From Salvator merianae (lineage: Eukaryota; Chordata; Lepidosauria; Squamata; Teiidae), in assembly GCA_003586115.2 (NCBI GenBank), contig QVOM02000073.1:47229469-47293468 (forward strand): a stretch of 64,000 nucleotides of DNA. Direction: 5' to 3'. Each line of letters begins with the position of its first letter. Within the stretch, counting starts at the first letter, position 1. Under the pieces are notes generated by a model, which worked only from the letters and a program-made list of their open reading frames with translations, was not told the origin of the DNA and made no database searches. Made by a program: the position numbers and the translations under genes. This document shows positions 45,716-57,099 of this stretch, one piece after another.

Positions 45716-46242
45716 ACAAATTGTTAAATGTCTTTTTAAAATCTTACTCAAATTGAAATTTAGTTCCTACATTTCTGCACCAGTGTTTGAAGAAGTTCTT
45801 TTTTCTGGAAAAATGTTCTACTTTATTGGCAAATCTGTATATTTGGTATATACCCTTTTCAATCAATCTTCCGTTATACATCTTGTTTCAACTAACATTC
45901 AATTTTTAGTAACATCTTCCCATAAAGTACGTCTTTAAGACGGACAGGAGAAACAAAAGAAGAAGACTGCATTACAAAATGAGACGACTATAAATTTCTA
46001 AGGATGCTTGAACTAAGATTTTCCACATTGTCTGGTGGAATAGAACTTATGTAAATTTGCCTTAATAGGCAAACTAAATACTCTCTTTCTGTGTCAGTAG
46101 TGATGATGACATATCTGTTGGGAAGAATTCTGGATAAAAGGTTGTTAAATGTAAAGAAATGATTATTGTAGATGGAAGCAGCAGTAAGAATTGTATTTCT
46201 TGAAGAATGGAGGATGGCAAACATTCCTGAAGTGCTAAGATC

Positions 46243-47890
46243 ATAGAATCATAGAGTTGGAAGGGACCTCCAGGGTCATTGAGTCCAACCCCCTGCTCAA
46301 TGCAGGATTCACTAAACCATCCCAGACAGATAGCCATCCAGCTTCTCCTTGACGACCTCCAGTGAAGGAGAGCCCACCACCTCCTGTGGTAACCTGTTCC
46401 AATGACTGATTGCCTTACAGTCAGAATTTTTTTTCTAATATCTAGCCTGTATCTACTCCCTTGAAGTTTCATCCCATTGTTTCTAGTCCTTCCTTCTTGT
46501 GCAATTGAGAATAGGGACAATCCTTCTGCACTGTGACAGCCCTTCAGATACTTGAAAATAGCTATCATATCTCCTCTCAGTCTTCTCTTCTGCAGGCTAA
46601 ACATTCCTAGGTCCTTTAACTGTTCCTCGTGGGACATGGTTTGCAGACCACTCACCATTTTGGTCGCCCTTCTCTGAACTTCTTCCAGTTTGTCAATGTC
46701 TTTTTTAAACTGGGGTGCCCAGAACTGGACACAATACTCCAATGAGGTCTGACCAAGGAAGAGTAATGAGGGATAATTACTTCTCGTGATCTAGACTCTA
46801 TGCCCCTCTTGATACACCCCAGGATAGTGTTTGCCTTTTTTGCAGCTGCATCACACTGTTGACTCATGTTTAATCTGTGATCTACTAGTACACCCAGATC
46901 CTTTTCACATGTGCTGCTGCTCAGCGAGATTCCTCCCATTCTGTATTGAATATTGTTATTTTTCTTACCCAGATGTAAAACTTTGCATTTCTCCCTGTTA
47001 AATGTCATTCTGTTAGTTTCAGCCCACTGTTCAAGCTTGTCCAAATCATTTTGAATCCTCTCCTTCTCCTCCCTAGTGTTAGCAAGCCCTCCTAGCTTTG
47101 TGTCATCTGCAAATTTGATCAGCATCCCCTTGACTCCTTCATCCAGATCGTTTATAAAAATGTTGAACAGCACTGGGCCCAAGACAGAGCCTTGCGGTAC
47201 CCCACTCGAGACAGTCTTCCAATCGGATGTGAAGCCATTTATGATCTCACTTTGAGTACGATCACTAAGCCAACAATGAATTCACCTAACGGTTGTCCTG
47301 TCAGTCCCATATTTGGTCATTTTTTCAATAAGTATAGTATGAGACACCTTGTCAAATGCTTTGCTAAAGTCAAGATATACTATGTCCACAGCCTTTCCTT
47401 GATCGATCCATCCAGTAATTTTGTCGTGAAAGGAAATGAGATTAGTCTGGCATGACTTGCTTGTTACAAATCCATGTTGGCTCTGGTTAATTACTGCATT
47501 CCCATCCAAGTGCTCCCATATATGCTGTTTAATGATTTGTTCAAGGATCTTGCCTGGTATTGAAGTCAGGCTCACAGGCCTGTAGTTACCTGGGTCAGCC
47601 TTCTTTCCTGTTTTAAAGATAGGGACAACATTCGCCCTTCTCCAATCTTCTGGGACTTCTCCTGTTCTCCATGAGTTCTCAAATATCACAGAGAGTGGTT
47701 CAGCAATTATATCCGCTAATTCCTTCAGCACCCTAGGATGTAATTCATCTGGGCCTGGAGACATGAATTCATTTAAGTTAGCTAAGTGTTCTCTCACCTT
47801 CTCCTTGTCCATACAGAGCCTTGATTCTCTTATTCCCTCAACAGCACAATGAAGGCCAACTGATGTTTCATTTCCTTTCTGAGATGGGAA
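46243..47890 (-). pseudogene. CR1 LINE, 5'-truncated, most of the reverse transcriptase
   Basis: Three minus-strand frames give CR1 ORF2 in order. 47282-47890 holds KEKVREHLANLNEFMSPGPD, LIAEPLSVIFENSW-like sequence, ANVVPIFKTGKKADPGNYRP, SQHGFVTSKSCQTNL and YLDFSKAFDKVSH. 46652-47182 holds GPVLFNIFINDLDEG, the catalytic KFADDTKLGG, MTFNREKCKVLHLG, EKDLGVLVDHRLNMSQQCD and [16 protein letters not shown]. 46243-46742 holds the C-terminus with [18 protein letters not shown]. These are reverse transcriptase fingers, palm and thumb. At least two frameshifts and a stop separate the frames. The 3' end on the plus strand is ATCATAGAATCATAGAGTTG, the CATAGAAT-type tail. It lies head to head with the CR1 copy at 48175. 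Confidence 0.94.
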
Positions 47891-50307
47891 GAACTGTTGG
47901 CAGAATATGCAATGTTGGTAAAATGACATGTAAAATGAAAGATAAAAGTGAGAAGGACTTTGAAAAGAACTGGAATTTCTACATATATAAGCAAGGCCAG
48001 AAAGAATAGATTGGATATGGTTTCACATTCTGAAGATGATAGTTAGTAGATAGAAATAGAATGGTCAAATAGAATGATTAGCTGTTTCAAGCTTATGGAA
48101 TTAGAGTGATCATATATTTATTTCATGCCTATAGACATATATGTAATCCAAAGATATTTGATTAGACATGCTAAAGGATTGTTTCTTAGATCAGATGGTT
48201 GTGGAACCAACCAAGGGAAAGCGGATTCTGGACATGATCCTAAGTAATGCTCAGGATCTGTACAAGACATCACTGTGGCTGATCCAATAGAGAACAAAGA
48301 CCACAATGTGACAGTAAGTTTTTGATAAAATTTAACACAGGAAACAAACTTTCTTAAAGGAAACTTTCCCCAAATGAGGAAACTAGTAAAAAAAAGGAAT
48401 TTGAAAAGGAAAGTTAGAAGAGTCCAATTACTCCAAAATGCATGGAGACAATTTAAAAATTCGATAATGGAAGCTCAAAACAATAATGGACACTCAATTA
48501 GAAAATATACCTAAGCAACAATATACCAACGTGACTTACAAGTACACATTAAAATCAAGAAAAGCTTGTTTATAAACTAGAAAGCTAGTTCTAATGCAAA
48601 GAACAGAAAGGAACATAAATTCTGGCAGAACAAATGCAAGACAACAATCAGGAATGCTAAGAACGAATTTGAAGAGCACATTGCTGAAAACATCAAAAGA
48701 AATTATAAGAACTTCTTTAAGTACATCAGAAGCAGGAATCCAACTAGGAAAGCAGTTGAACCATTAGATGACATTGGACAGAAGTGGATAATTATGCGGG
48801 ACATGAAGACTGCAGAGAGACTAAAGGAATTTTTTCCCTCTGTTTTGATTAAGGAAGTCAGAATGCATATGCCTACAGCTGAGCCAATGGTTACAGGGAG
48901 GGGTGTGTCAGAAGAATTAAACTGAATAGAGGTAACAGGGAAGAGTTGCTGGCATGTCTCAATAAACATCAGTTCCAGGTACAATGATGAAAACTGTAAT
49001 TTAAGCTAAAATTTGTTTGCACATAAAGGAACAAACATTGCTGGAGGAAAGTCAGCATGGCTTCTGAAAAGGTAAATCATGCCTTACTAACTTGTTATGA
49101 TTCTTTGAGAGTGTTAATAAGCATGTGGGCAAAGGTGATTCAGTTGACATTGTTTATTTGGGCTTTTGGAAGGCTTTTGACATGAAGTCCCTTATCACGG
49201 CTCTTAAATAAACTTATCAGTCATGGAATAAGAGGACAGGTCCTGTCTTGGATTGGTAACTGGCTAAAGAACAGGAAACAGAGAGTAGTAATAAGTGGAC
49301 TTCTCGGAGTAGAGAGAAGTAGGGTTCAATATTGGTATCTGTGCTTTTTCATTTATTCATAAATGATCTAGAAATAGGGATAGGAAGTGAGATAGCAAAG
49401 TTTGCTGATGACAATAAATTATTCAGAGTAGTAAAAACTGAAAAAGATTGTGAAGAATTCCAGAGGGACCTCTTGACATTGCATGAGTGAACAATAAAGC
49501 GGCAAATGCATTTCAAACTTAGTAAATATAAACCAATGCACACTGAGGCAAGGAATCCCAACTATACCTATAAACTGATGGGGCTGAGCTTCTGCGGAAG
49601 ACCAGGAAAGGGACCTTGGGTTTCTTATGGATTGCACTGCGGCAGTGAAAAAAGCAAACAAAATGCTAGGGGTAATTAGGAAGGGAATAAAAAATAAGTC
49701 AGCAAGTGTCATTGTGCCTCTCTATAAATCTATGATGAGGCTACATTTGGATTACTGAGTACAATTCTGGTCACCACACCTCAAAAAGGATACTGTGGAA
49801 CTGGGAAAAGTGCAGAAAAATGCAACCAAAATGATCAGGGGACTGAAAACCTCCCTTGTGAGATCAGATTGCAATGTCTAGGCACCTTCAGTCTTGAAAG
49901 ACATTTAAGAGGTGACCTGATTGAATTATATAAAATCATGCATGGTGTGGAAAGGTGGATAGAGAAAAAATATTTTCTCTGTCGCATAATAGTAGAACCA
50001 GGGGGGCACTCTATAAAGCTGATGTTCAGAGGAGTTAGGATTGACAAGAGGAAGTATTCTTTCATGGATCTTTTTACTTTCAGGAACGGTGGTGACAGCA
50101 ACTATCCTAGAAGGCTTTAAGAAAGGATTAGACAAAGTCATGGAGGACAGGTATATCAATGGCTACTAAAATGGATGCCTGGGCTCTGCCTTCAGGTTTG
50201 AGAGATAGGCAGGATGCCTTTAAAGGCCATTTGCACAGAATGAAGAACCAGTGAAGGTATTGCCTTCATCTTCTGCTTGAGAATCTCCAAAAGCAATTGG
50301 TGTGCCA

Positions 50308-51118
50308 TAGGGGTGTGCACGAAGGCATTTTCCCCTCTTCGTTTCGCAGTGCTGCGAAGCAACGGAGCTTCATTTTTGCACGAAAACCAGAGGAGCGAAA
50401 AGGGTGCCTTTCGTTTTCGATGCGAAAATCTTCGCAGCCTAGGGGGTATTAGACAGCCAACGGAAGAGGAGAAAAATCAACGCGAAAGAAAGACCTTCGC
50501 AGCAAAGGTCTTGCTTTCACGTTGATTTTTCTCCTCTTCCATTGGCTGTCTAATACCCCCTAGGCTGTTAGCCTCGCTGACAGCCTAGGGGGTATTAGAC
50601 AGCCAACGGAAGCGGAATCAATGCGAAGGGAAGACCTAGTTCTCCCTCCCTTCGCGTTGATTTTTCTTCCTTTCTGATGGCTGTCTAATACCCCCTAGCC
50701 TAGGGGGTATTAGACAGCCAACGGAAGTGGAATCAATGCGAAGGGAAGACCTAGTTCTCCCTCCCTTCGCGTTGATTTTTCTTCGTTTCCGTTGACTGTC
50801 TAATACCCCCTAGGCTGACCTAGGGTGTATTAGACAGCCATCGGAAAGGAAGAAAAATCAACGCAAAGGGAGGGAGAACTAGGACTTCCCTTCGCGTTGA
50901 TTCCTCTTCCGTTGGCTGTCTCATACCCCCTAGGCTGTCAGCGCGCGCTGACAGCCTAGGGGGATGAGACAGCAGCAAATTGCGAAGGTCCCGAAAATTG
51001 AGGGACTTTCACAATTCGCATTCGTGATTTCTGTTGCCCTTCGCATTCAATGCAAAGGGACCGAAATCACGAAATTCGAGCGAAACTTCGATGCTATGAA
51101 GCTTCGTGCACACCCCTA
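50308..51118. mobile_element. hAT-type non-autonomous element with tandem hairpin interior
   Basis: 811 bp. The ends TAGGGGTGTGCACGAAGGC and (complement) TAGGGGTGTGCACGAAGCT are inverted repeats, flanked by a perfect 8-bp duplication GTGTGCCA at 50300-50307 and 51119-51126. The 8-bp duplication and the TA-G ends fit the hAT superfamily. Removing the element and one GTGTGCCA restores a normal CR1 3' UTR. The interior (50438-50934) is four tandem imperfect palindromes of 115-127 bp, each opening CCTAGGG and closing CCCTAG(G), followed by a 38-bp perfect palindrome (50926-50963) centred on GCGCGC. No transposase is present. It is richer in CpG than its surroundings. Confidence 0.95.
50438..50934. 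repeat. Four tandem hairpin units
   Basis: Units at about 50438-50564, 50584-50698, 50699-50814 and 50819-50934. Each arm carries GGGGTATTAGACAGCCAACG and a GAAAAATCAACGCGAA-type block, or their complements. Units 2 and 3 are close copies of each other (GAAGGGAAGACCTAGTTCTC in both). Unit 4 is inverted internally relative to them. This points to duplication of a palindromic unit, with some units flipped. Confidence 0.93.
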
Positions 51119-51375
51119 GTGTGCCATTGTGTGAAACAGGATGCTGGATTAGATGGGCTTATGTTCTTAAATGTGTATTCTGTATGTTTTCGGTCTATTT
51201 TTCTTCTTTCTTTTCTTTTTTAACTGAACAATAAAACTTTTAAAAAGTAGTGATAATAAGAACATACATGCATACTATGCCTCTTTTTTTTCAGAAGTTT
51301 TTTAAGTTGGGCTATGAAATCTGGATTCTCCCCCTCTCAGATGGTGACTTGAACGTCCTGCAGCCACAATAGAGG

Positions 51376-52005
51376 ACTCACCTCACCTCAGAAAGGATAT
51401 TGCAGAACTGGAAAAGGTGCAGAAAAGGGGAACTAGAATGATCAAAGGGCTGGAATACCTTCCTTACGAAATCAGGCTGCAACATCTTGGCCTCTTCAGA
51501 TTCAAAAATGGTGTGTAAGAGGTAACCTTATTGAAGAATATAAAATCATGCATGGTGTGGAAAAGGTGGATAGAGAGAAAACCTTTTCTCTGTCACACAG
51601 CACTAGGACCAGGGAGCACTCTATGAAACTGATGAGCAGGAGAGTTAGGACTGACCAGGAGAAAATGTTTTTCACCGGAGGTCTTCAGTCTATGGAATTT
51701 ATTGCCCAAAGAGGTGGTGATAGCAGTCACCCTGGATAGCTTTAAGAAAGGACTGGACAGATTCATTGAGGTCAGTTGTATCAATGACTACTAGAATATC
51801 CATTTTAGATACTGCTTCCAGGTTGGAAAGACAGGAAGGATGCCTGTAAAAACCATTTGCAGGGAATCAAGAGCAGGTGCAGGGTCTTGCCTTCCTCTTC
51901 AGCTTGAGAATGCCCAGAAGCAATTGGTGGGCCACTATGTGAAACAGGATTCTGGACTAGATGGGTCATGGCCTGATCCAGCAAGGCTCCTCTTATGATC
52001 ATATG
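51376..52005 (+). pseudogene. CR1-like LINE fragment, ORF2 C-terminus and 3' UTR
   Basis: Similarity starts at CACCTCAGAAAGGATATTG and runs through broken frames: [23 protein letters not shown] sequence, then HGVEKVDREKTFSLSHST (51548-51600), then LMSRRVRTDQEKMFFTGG. The 3' UTR follows, with AGAAGCAATTGGTGGGCCAC, and ends near 52005 at CTCTTATGATCATATG. It is the same subfamily as 13041-14285 and 48175-51170, 5'-truncated, and about 200 bp downstream of the latter in the same orientation. Confidence 0.92.
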
Positions 52006-52327
52006 ACTACAGCAGAAATTGGTGCAGGAAAATGCATTTATTAATTATGTCCCTTCCTCCAGGCATGGCATTTCCAGTTTACCATTAAGAAAGTATTAAA
52101 CTAGAGTAGCATTACTGTTAAATAGAGCATTAGGAGAATGTTGAAGAAAGCAATAGACAGGTCTGGTCCTAGGGCAAGCCTGTGGAAACACTGGCTTGGG
52201 ATGCCAAGGTTCTAGGGCACTAAAACTATCCAAGGTGTGAAAACTGGAATTTGGATGGGGAAGTATCAGGTGAAAGAAAATGGAAGAGCAAGCACTGAGT
52301 GAACATGAGGCTACAGCAGAACACTCA
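52006..52327. other. No gene seen
   Basis: Short stretch between CR1 and a TIR element; nothing is supported. Confidence 0.4.
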
Positions 52328-52772
52328 GGCCATTTCTGTGTGTGTGTGCAGATACGCGCACGCACTATCCCAGAATGGTTGCAGAATAGGCAACCCACCC
52401 CATGCTGGGATAGGCTGCCACTGGGGTGGGATAGTGACCTCCATGCTTCAAGTGGCCAGTGTTGGCCCAACCTGGCTACAGACTTCAAAGGCCATGCCCA
52501 GCCCTCAAAGCCAGCAGTCAGCAGCCAGGCCCTTTTTGGTGTCCACTGACTTCCAGAAACTTCCAACAGGGCTTCCCAGTACACCATCAAAAAGGGCCTC
52601 CCTCATGTGTTTGCTAGTAGACCTCATTGTCAAGTTCTACTGGTAGACCAGGATAAGTCACCTCTTACTTCATCCAGTGCAGATGAAGTGTGCTAAGGGA
52701 GAATGGGGCTTCTGGTATTCCATGGTACATGTGGAAGGTATTCCCAATCTACGAGTGAGTGCAGAAAGGGTC
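52328..52772. mobile_element. TIR DNA transposon, GGCC end family, duplication TCA
   Basis: 445 bp. The left end GGCCATTTCTGTGTGTG and the complement of the right end, GACCCTTTCTGCACTCAC, are inverted repeats. TCA flanks both ends (52325-52327 and 52773-52775). The interior block GTGCAGATGAAGTGTGCTAAG is shared with 39690-39712. No transposase. Confidence 0.8.
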
Positions 52773-52796
52773 TCAGTGTACCATATTGTATATATG

Positions 52797-52829
52797 TACA
52801 CACGCACGCACGCGCACACACACACACAC
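52797..52829. repeat. (CA)n microsatellite
   Basis: CA repeat with several CG interruptions (ACGCACGCACGCGC). Confidence 0.95.
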
Positions 52830-53757
52830 TGTCGGGTGCTTGTACTTCTAGAACTAACCTTATCTACAGACTAACAATAGAAACATGAAAAGAGAGCAGT
52901 AAAAGAGAGGCATAAAGTTAAAACTGAGGCTCCCAAATGATTGCACAGAACAGTTTTCTGTGGAGTTTTGCACAACCCCAGTGTCTAGAATGATAACAGT
53001 ACTTTATAATCATGGACAGTCAACAACAGGAAAGGATTTTTTATAGACACAGGTCATGACCTGAAGTCACAGGTAGAAACAAGGTGTCAGGAGTTCCTGA
53101 ACAAGGAACTAATATTAATCAAATAAGAAAAATAAATTTGTAATTTGCAAACACTGTATAGATTACAGCTCAGTTTCCACCAGTATCTAGGAAGAGAGGG
53201 AAGGGAAAAACTCAAACCATCTTTGTATAATTCTCTATTAAACTGAACAACAATATTTTTCCCACCCCTCTGTTTTTATTTTGACTTTGGAATTCAGAGA
53301 ATTTCTAGTCAGCAATAAGTATTCATGAGATCAATAAGACTTTCTCACTATAGAGGGTTGTTGCTTGAGTACCATACCCAGATGTTTGCACCATAGTCTT
53401 GCATATTGTTTTGGTGAATTAGCATATTTTCCAGATCATGAACATTGGAGTGGCCTCCGCCAACCTGTGGCCTTCCATATGTTGCTTAACTACATGTCAA
53501 GTAATCAAGGATGATGAGATTTGAACCATATGGAAAGCTGCAGCTTGTAGAAAATGGAGACATAATTAGATTTTTCATTTTTTTGTTGTTAATTTTAGTA
53601 TTTTGTTTTGGCGATTGTTCAATCCACAGAATATTGTATACAGAAAGGTAAAAAAATGAACCTGGGGTGTATATGTATTCAGTCTATTTATTTCTGTGGT
53701 CTAAATACCGGAATGAAACTACAATACAAAGGAGAGGGGGACAAATTTAAAAGTCAA
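52830..53757. other. No gene seen
   Basis: No supported exon, RNA gene or repeat boundary. Confidence 0.4.
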
Positions 53758-54017
53758 GGGGCATTTTGCACTTGCCATATTAGAACAGGATAACTATCCT
53801 GTTCTAATGTGGAATGTACCACGCAGTGCAGACATCATCCACACTGCGGGGCCCTACATAGGAATACCAGCAGGAAACCAGGCTAGCTGCTCCCAGTCAA
53901 TTTAGTGCTCCACAGCAGCTAGAATCTACTTCCGATCATGCAGGCCTCTGCAAAGTGTGGAGGCACTTGGCTAGTGAGCATCCCTGATGCTCATGAGCTT
54001 AAAATGCAAACAGGCCC
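53758..54017. mobile_element. TIR DNA transposon, GGGGCATTTTGCAC end, short copy
   Basis: 260 bp. The left end GGGGCATTTTGCACTTGCC and the complement of the right end, GGGCCTGTTTGCATTTTAAG, are inverted repeats. Just inside the left end is a near-perfect 30-bp palindrome formed by ATTAGAACAGGATA and its complement. The interior CACACTGCGGGGCCCTA is shared with 55780-55800. The flanking triplets CAA and AAA match at two of three positions. Confidence 0.75.
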
Positions 54018-54560
54018 AAAATAAGCATGGAATTACCATCAGTATCTGTAGACTAGATGTGTGAAGGGATTGACGCTAGCCTTGATAAAATATGCAGCAA
54101 GTAGGTTTTACTTGTTGATTAGAATAAGTAGAAGTAAGGCCAAGCCATCACTGACAGAGACAAAGAAAATTGCTGCAGGTGTTCCCATAGGCAAAGACCA
54201 TTACAGTTGCACCACTATCCAGTTAGACTACCAGCTGCTCAAATAGATGCTCAATTATCAGAGCTCTATGTACAATAACAGTATATGTGCATCCAGAACA
54301 ATGCTCGCAAATGAGCTTATAAATTTGTAAGGAACTGACCTTGGCTTCATTCCAGAATACTAGCCTTAAAAGATACTGCTGGGTTTCAAGAACAAACAGG
54401 TCAATATAATCTTTTTTATATTACGTAAACACCTCTCTTTCATCAAATCTTTCTCTGTTATGTAGCAATACATGTAAAATGCAAAAGCTGACTTCCAAAA
54501 GCAATTAAGAATAGTGAATTTCCATTTATTAGCTTGTTCCATTTACCAGCAGCACATAGA
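54018..54560. other. No gene seen
   Basis: No supported feature. Confidence 0.4.
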
Positions 54561-54564
54561 AGTC

Positions 54565-54840
54565 ATGTCTCTACTTACCACTGGAGGTGCTCAGTAATGT
54601 GCCTTCTGCTGCATTTGCACTTGCAGTGGCAGAAAGCGATTCGAGCAATCTCACCACCCCCATATTCTGCGTAATTGCCAAGCAAAGCACAATCTTCAGA
54701 AGGCACGATTTAGCTGTCCTCAATGGAGGTGCTTCAGAGTGCTGCTTCTAATGACACCTCTTCACTTGAAAGTGGAGATGAGGAGCTGTAATTTCCAGTG
54801 GCACCTCTCCTAGGTACCTTGGAAAGAGCCACCTCCAATT
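54565..54840. repeat. Unclassified interspersed repeat, partner of 40888-41055
   Basis: CTCTACTTACCACTGG, TGGCAGAAAGC, CTCAATGGAGGTGCTTC and AAGTGGAGATGAGG parallel the order of blocks at 40888-41055. The left CATGTCTCTACTT and right AAGTGGAGATGAG are loosely inverted. Confidence 0.5.
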
Positions 54841-55263
54841 TCAAAAGAAACTTGACCAGAATCTGTATTTTTAGAGGAAGAAGTTACTATCCTCCCTTTC
54901 TGTCAGGTCAAGGTGTTTTTATAAGACAGAACATCTCAGGAAGCTAAGCAAAATATCAGAAAAAAGAGGTTGTGGATGCTATCTCACCTCACCTTTCCTA
55001 TCATCCTTGCAATCTGGTTATATCATCAAATAAACCTCATGAACATATAGTTCAGAATGTAGGATAGAAATCTGGTGAAAGTTGATATTTGCCATTAACA
55101 CTTAACATTTTAAAAGACAATTGGGAAATACCAAAACACGTTGGTTGGCATTTACTATTAAATCTGAAGAAACATTTTGTCAAACATTATGACTTTTTTC
55201 CCCTCTCTCCTTTTCTCTTTTTTGCTTACCTATAAGTGTCACATTTCTTAATGCTTGAATTAG
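54841..55263. other. No gene seen
   Basis: No supported feature. Confidence 0.4.
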
Positions 55264-55415
55264 AGGGTGATTCTGTGCTGGCCAATATACTGGATCAGCA
55301 AATGTATGAGGAGCCTCCCCTCCATGTGCTGGTGTGGTCTAAGGAAGGCCCCGCCTGAAAGGGAGGGTCATTCATGCTTGCAGCTCCAGTATATTGGCCA
55401 GTGCAGAATCATCCT
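55264..55415. mobile_element. 152-bp MITE with 31-bp TIRs
   Basis: The left arm AGGGTGATTCTGTGCTGGCC (continuing AATATACTGGA) and the complement of the right arm, AGGATGATTCTGCACTGGCC (continuing AATATACTGGA), differ at three of 31 positions. No target duplication is clear. It resembles the GGCC...TTCTGCAC elements but forms its own group here. Confidence 0.88.
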
Positions 55416-55670
55416 AAAAATGAGTACGTGGAGAAAGTACATCATTGCATTACCTTGATGATGTCTTGGCCTATCTATTTAGTGTTTGGGTTCCTTTCTT
55501 TATGAAAGGTTTGTTTGTTTACTTTTTAAATTTATAATTACCTTCTGCCTTTGTTAATTATAAAAGAAACTAAAAAAGAAGAAGTGAAAGAAGAATGGAC
55601 TGGTGACGTTTACTATCCAGTCTCAGAAATTTATATGATTATGATTCCCAGCTGACAGAAGTGAGACTTA
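55416..55670. other. No gene seen
   Basis: No supported feature. Confidence 0.4.
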
Positions 55671-55995
55671 AGGTGCTTTTGCACTTCCCACATCAGAACA
55701 GGATAATTATCCTTTTGCACTTCCCACATCAGAACAGAATAATTATCTAACATGGAATGGACCTCACAGCATCGAAACCATCCACACTGCGGGGCCCTAG
55801 ACAGGAATACCACCAGGATACCAGCATTCACACTGCGAATACTGGTATCCTGCTCTTGATCTTCACCATAACAATGGCTAGAAAGTGGCTGACCACTGCC
55901 ATGGCAACCAGCAGTGCTGCGGATTGTGCAGGTGCACCCAAGCACAATTGCATGACTGCACAGGCACAACCGTGGTGCATTGTGCAGCCATTTAT
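55671..55995. mobile_element. TIR DNA transposon fragment with internal tandem duplication
   Basis: The left end GGTGCTTTTGCACTTCCCAC resembles 53758-54017, and CACACTGCGGGGCCCTAGAC is shared with it. The first 35 bp (55676-55710) are repeated at 55712-55746, each copy ending in the self-complementary ATAATTAT. The blocks CATTCACACTGCGAATAC and ACTGCCATGGCAACCAGCAG relate it to 12578-12990 and 32395-32835. The right end is not resolved. Confidence 0.65.
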
Positions 55996-56664
55996 TTGTA
56001 CTTATTGTTTTATTTAAATATTCATATTTTTTATTATTATTATTAAATATGTTCATGTGTAAATTATGTGTGTTTAAATGTAAAAAAAATTATTCAGAAA
56101 AAAAGTATAGTATAACAATGAAGAGTAAATTTGGGAGTACATTTAAATGGATGTGTTAGACTGTGCTGGAAGCATGGTGTCCACTTGGCATCAGGGCCAG
56201 GCCCTCTTTGCATGCTCTGTGCCTGGCCTGCTTCCAGGTGCAAAATCTATTCCCAGGAGTGCTTCATCGGGAGACCACTGAAAAGTAGGGTTCCTGGTTG
56301 CTCCCAGCAACATGCAGACATGGGGTAGCAGTAGTAATGGTCAACATCCCAGTCTGAACAGCCCACGGCCTAGTCCAGAGTCTAGAGTTCACTGAGCTCT
56401 GAAAATGGTTGACTGCCCCTGTCATTCCTGGAGCTCAGAAAAATGTCACTGGAGCACAACTTCAATGCTGCGGAACAAATTTCCCTGGCTTTGAAGTTAG
56501 GCTGCCCTAGGCTGTCCATCCCATCGGACAGCCATCCAGCCCATTCTGTTCCATTCCTGATCTGGAATGATTTCTCAAGGCCAGGAGTGTTCTCTGTAGC
56601 ACACACTTAGATTTGCATGTGGAACCTGCTGAACAGACTGCTTTCTGAGTTCATATTGTATTGT
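55996..56664. other. No gene seen
   Basis: TTA repeats at about 56030-56045. Nothing else is supported. Confidence 0.4.
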
Positions 56665-56709
56665 GTATATGTATATGTATATGTATACGTATATGTATAT
56701 GTATACGTA
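56665..56709. repeat. (TATATG)n microsatellite
   Basis: A hexamer of TATATG/TATACG type repeated about seven times. Confidence 0.95.
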
Positions 56710-57099
56710 GTAGATTATTTCTGCAGACAAGCAGAATGGAGAATCCAGGAGAAGGCCAATTCTGTTTCCTGTCAAGCATGGTCTAGCCAAAACTGGAGGT
56801 GGGAAGAAGACACTAAAGGGAAAGTGAGCATAGTGTTACCAAGGCAGGAATTCATCTTGATGGCAACATGTCAAGAGAATGTAAAGTTCTGAGTTCCCTC
56901 AATTCATGCACAAGGCTTTTGGCAAAAGGTGCCTGACCATTTGGACTGCAATGGAGAATACTGCCACAACATCACAGGACAGTGGCTTTCAGCAAGAGAT
57001 GCACACCAGCTCTGGTCAGACTGAACACCCACTAAACAGAAGCCTTCAGGAGCTGGGCCACTCCAATTAGAACCACTCCAAGAGGAGCAGAACCACTCC
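56710..57099. other. No gene seen
   Basis: No supported feature. Confidence 0.4.

Larger units (their letters stand above)
48175..51170 (+). pseudogene. CR1 LINE, long copy interrupted by a hAT element
   Basis: Plus-strand translation in broken frames follows CR1 ORF2 for over 2 kb. It starts with the endonuclease end near 48195-48300 (VEPTKGKRILDMILSNAQDL) and continues through EFEEHIAENIKRNYKNFFKY (about 48670-48720) and ERLKEFFPSVL (about 48815). Then come KFADDNKLF-like sequence (about 49395), KMLGVIRKGIKNKSASVIV-like sequence (about 49660-49715) and LGTFSLERHLRGDLIELYKI (about 49875-49940), and finally the 3' UTR. It has many stops and frameshifts, so it is older than the copy at 46243. 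The 3' UTR is split at 50307 by an 811-bp transposon and resumes at 51119 (GTGTGCCATTGTGTGAAACA), ending near 51170 with TTATGTTCTTA. Confidence 0.9.

Noticed and set aside
50438..50934. Regularly spaced repeats resembling a CRISPR array
   Set aside because: The units are palindromes inside a hAT element with no unique spacers, and the sequence is vertebrate.
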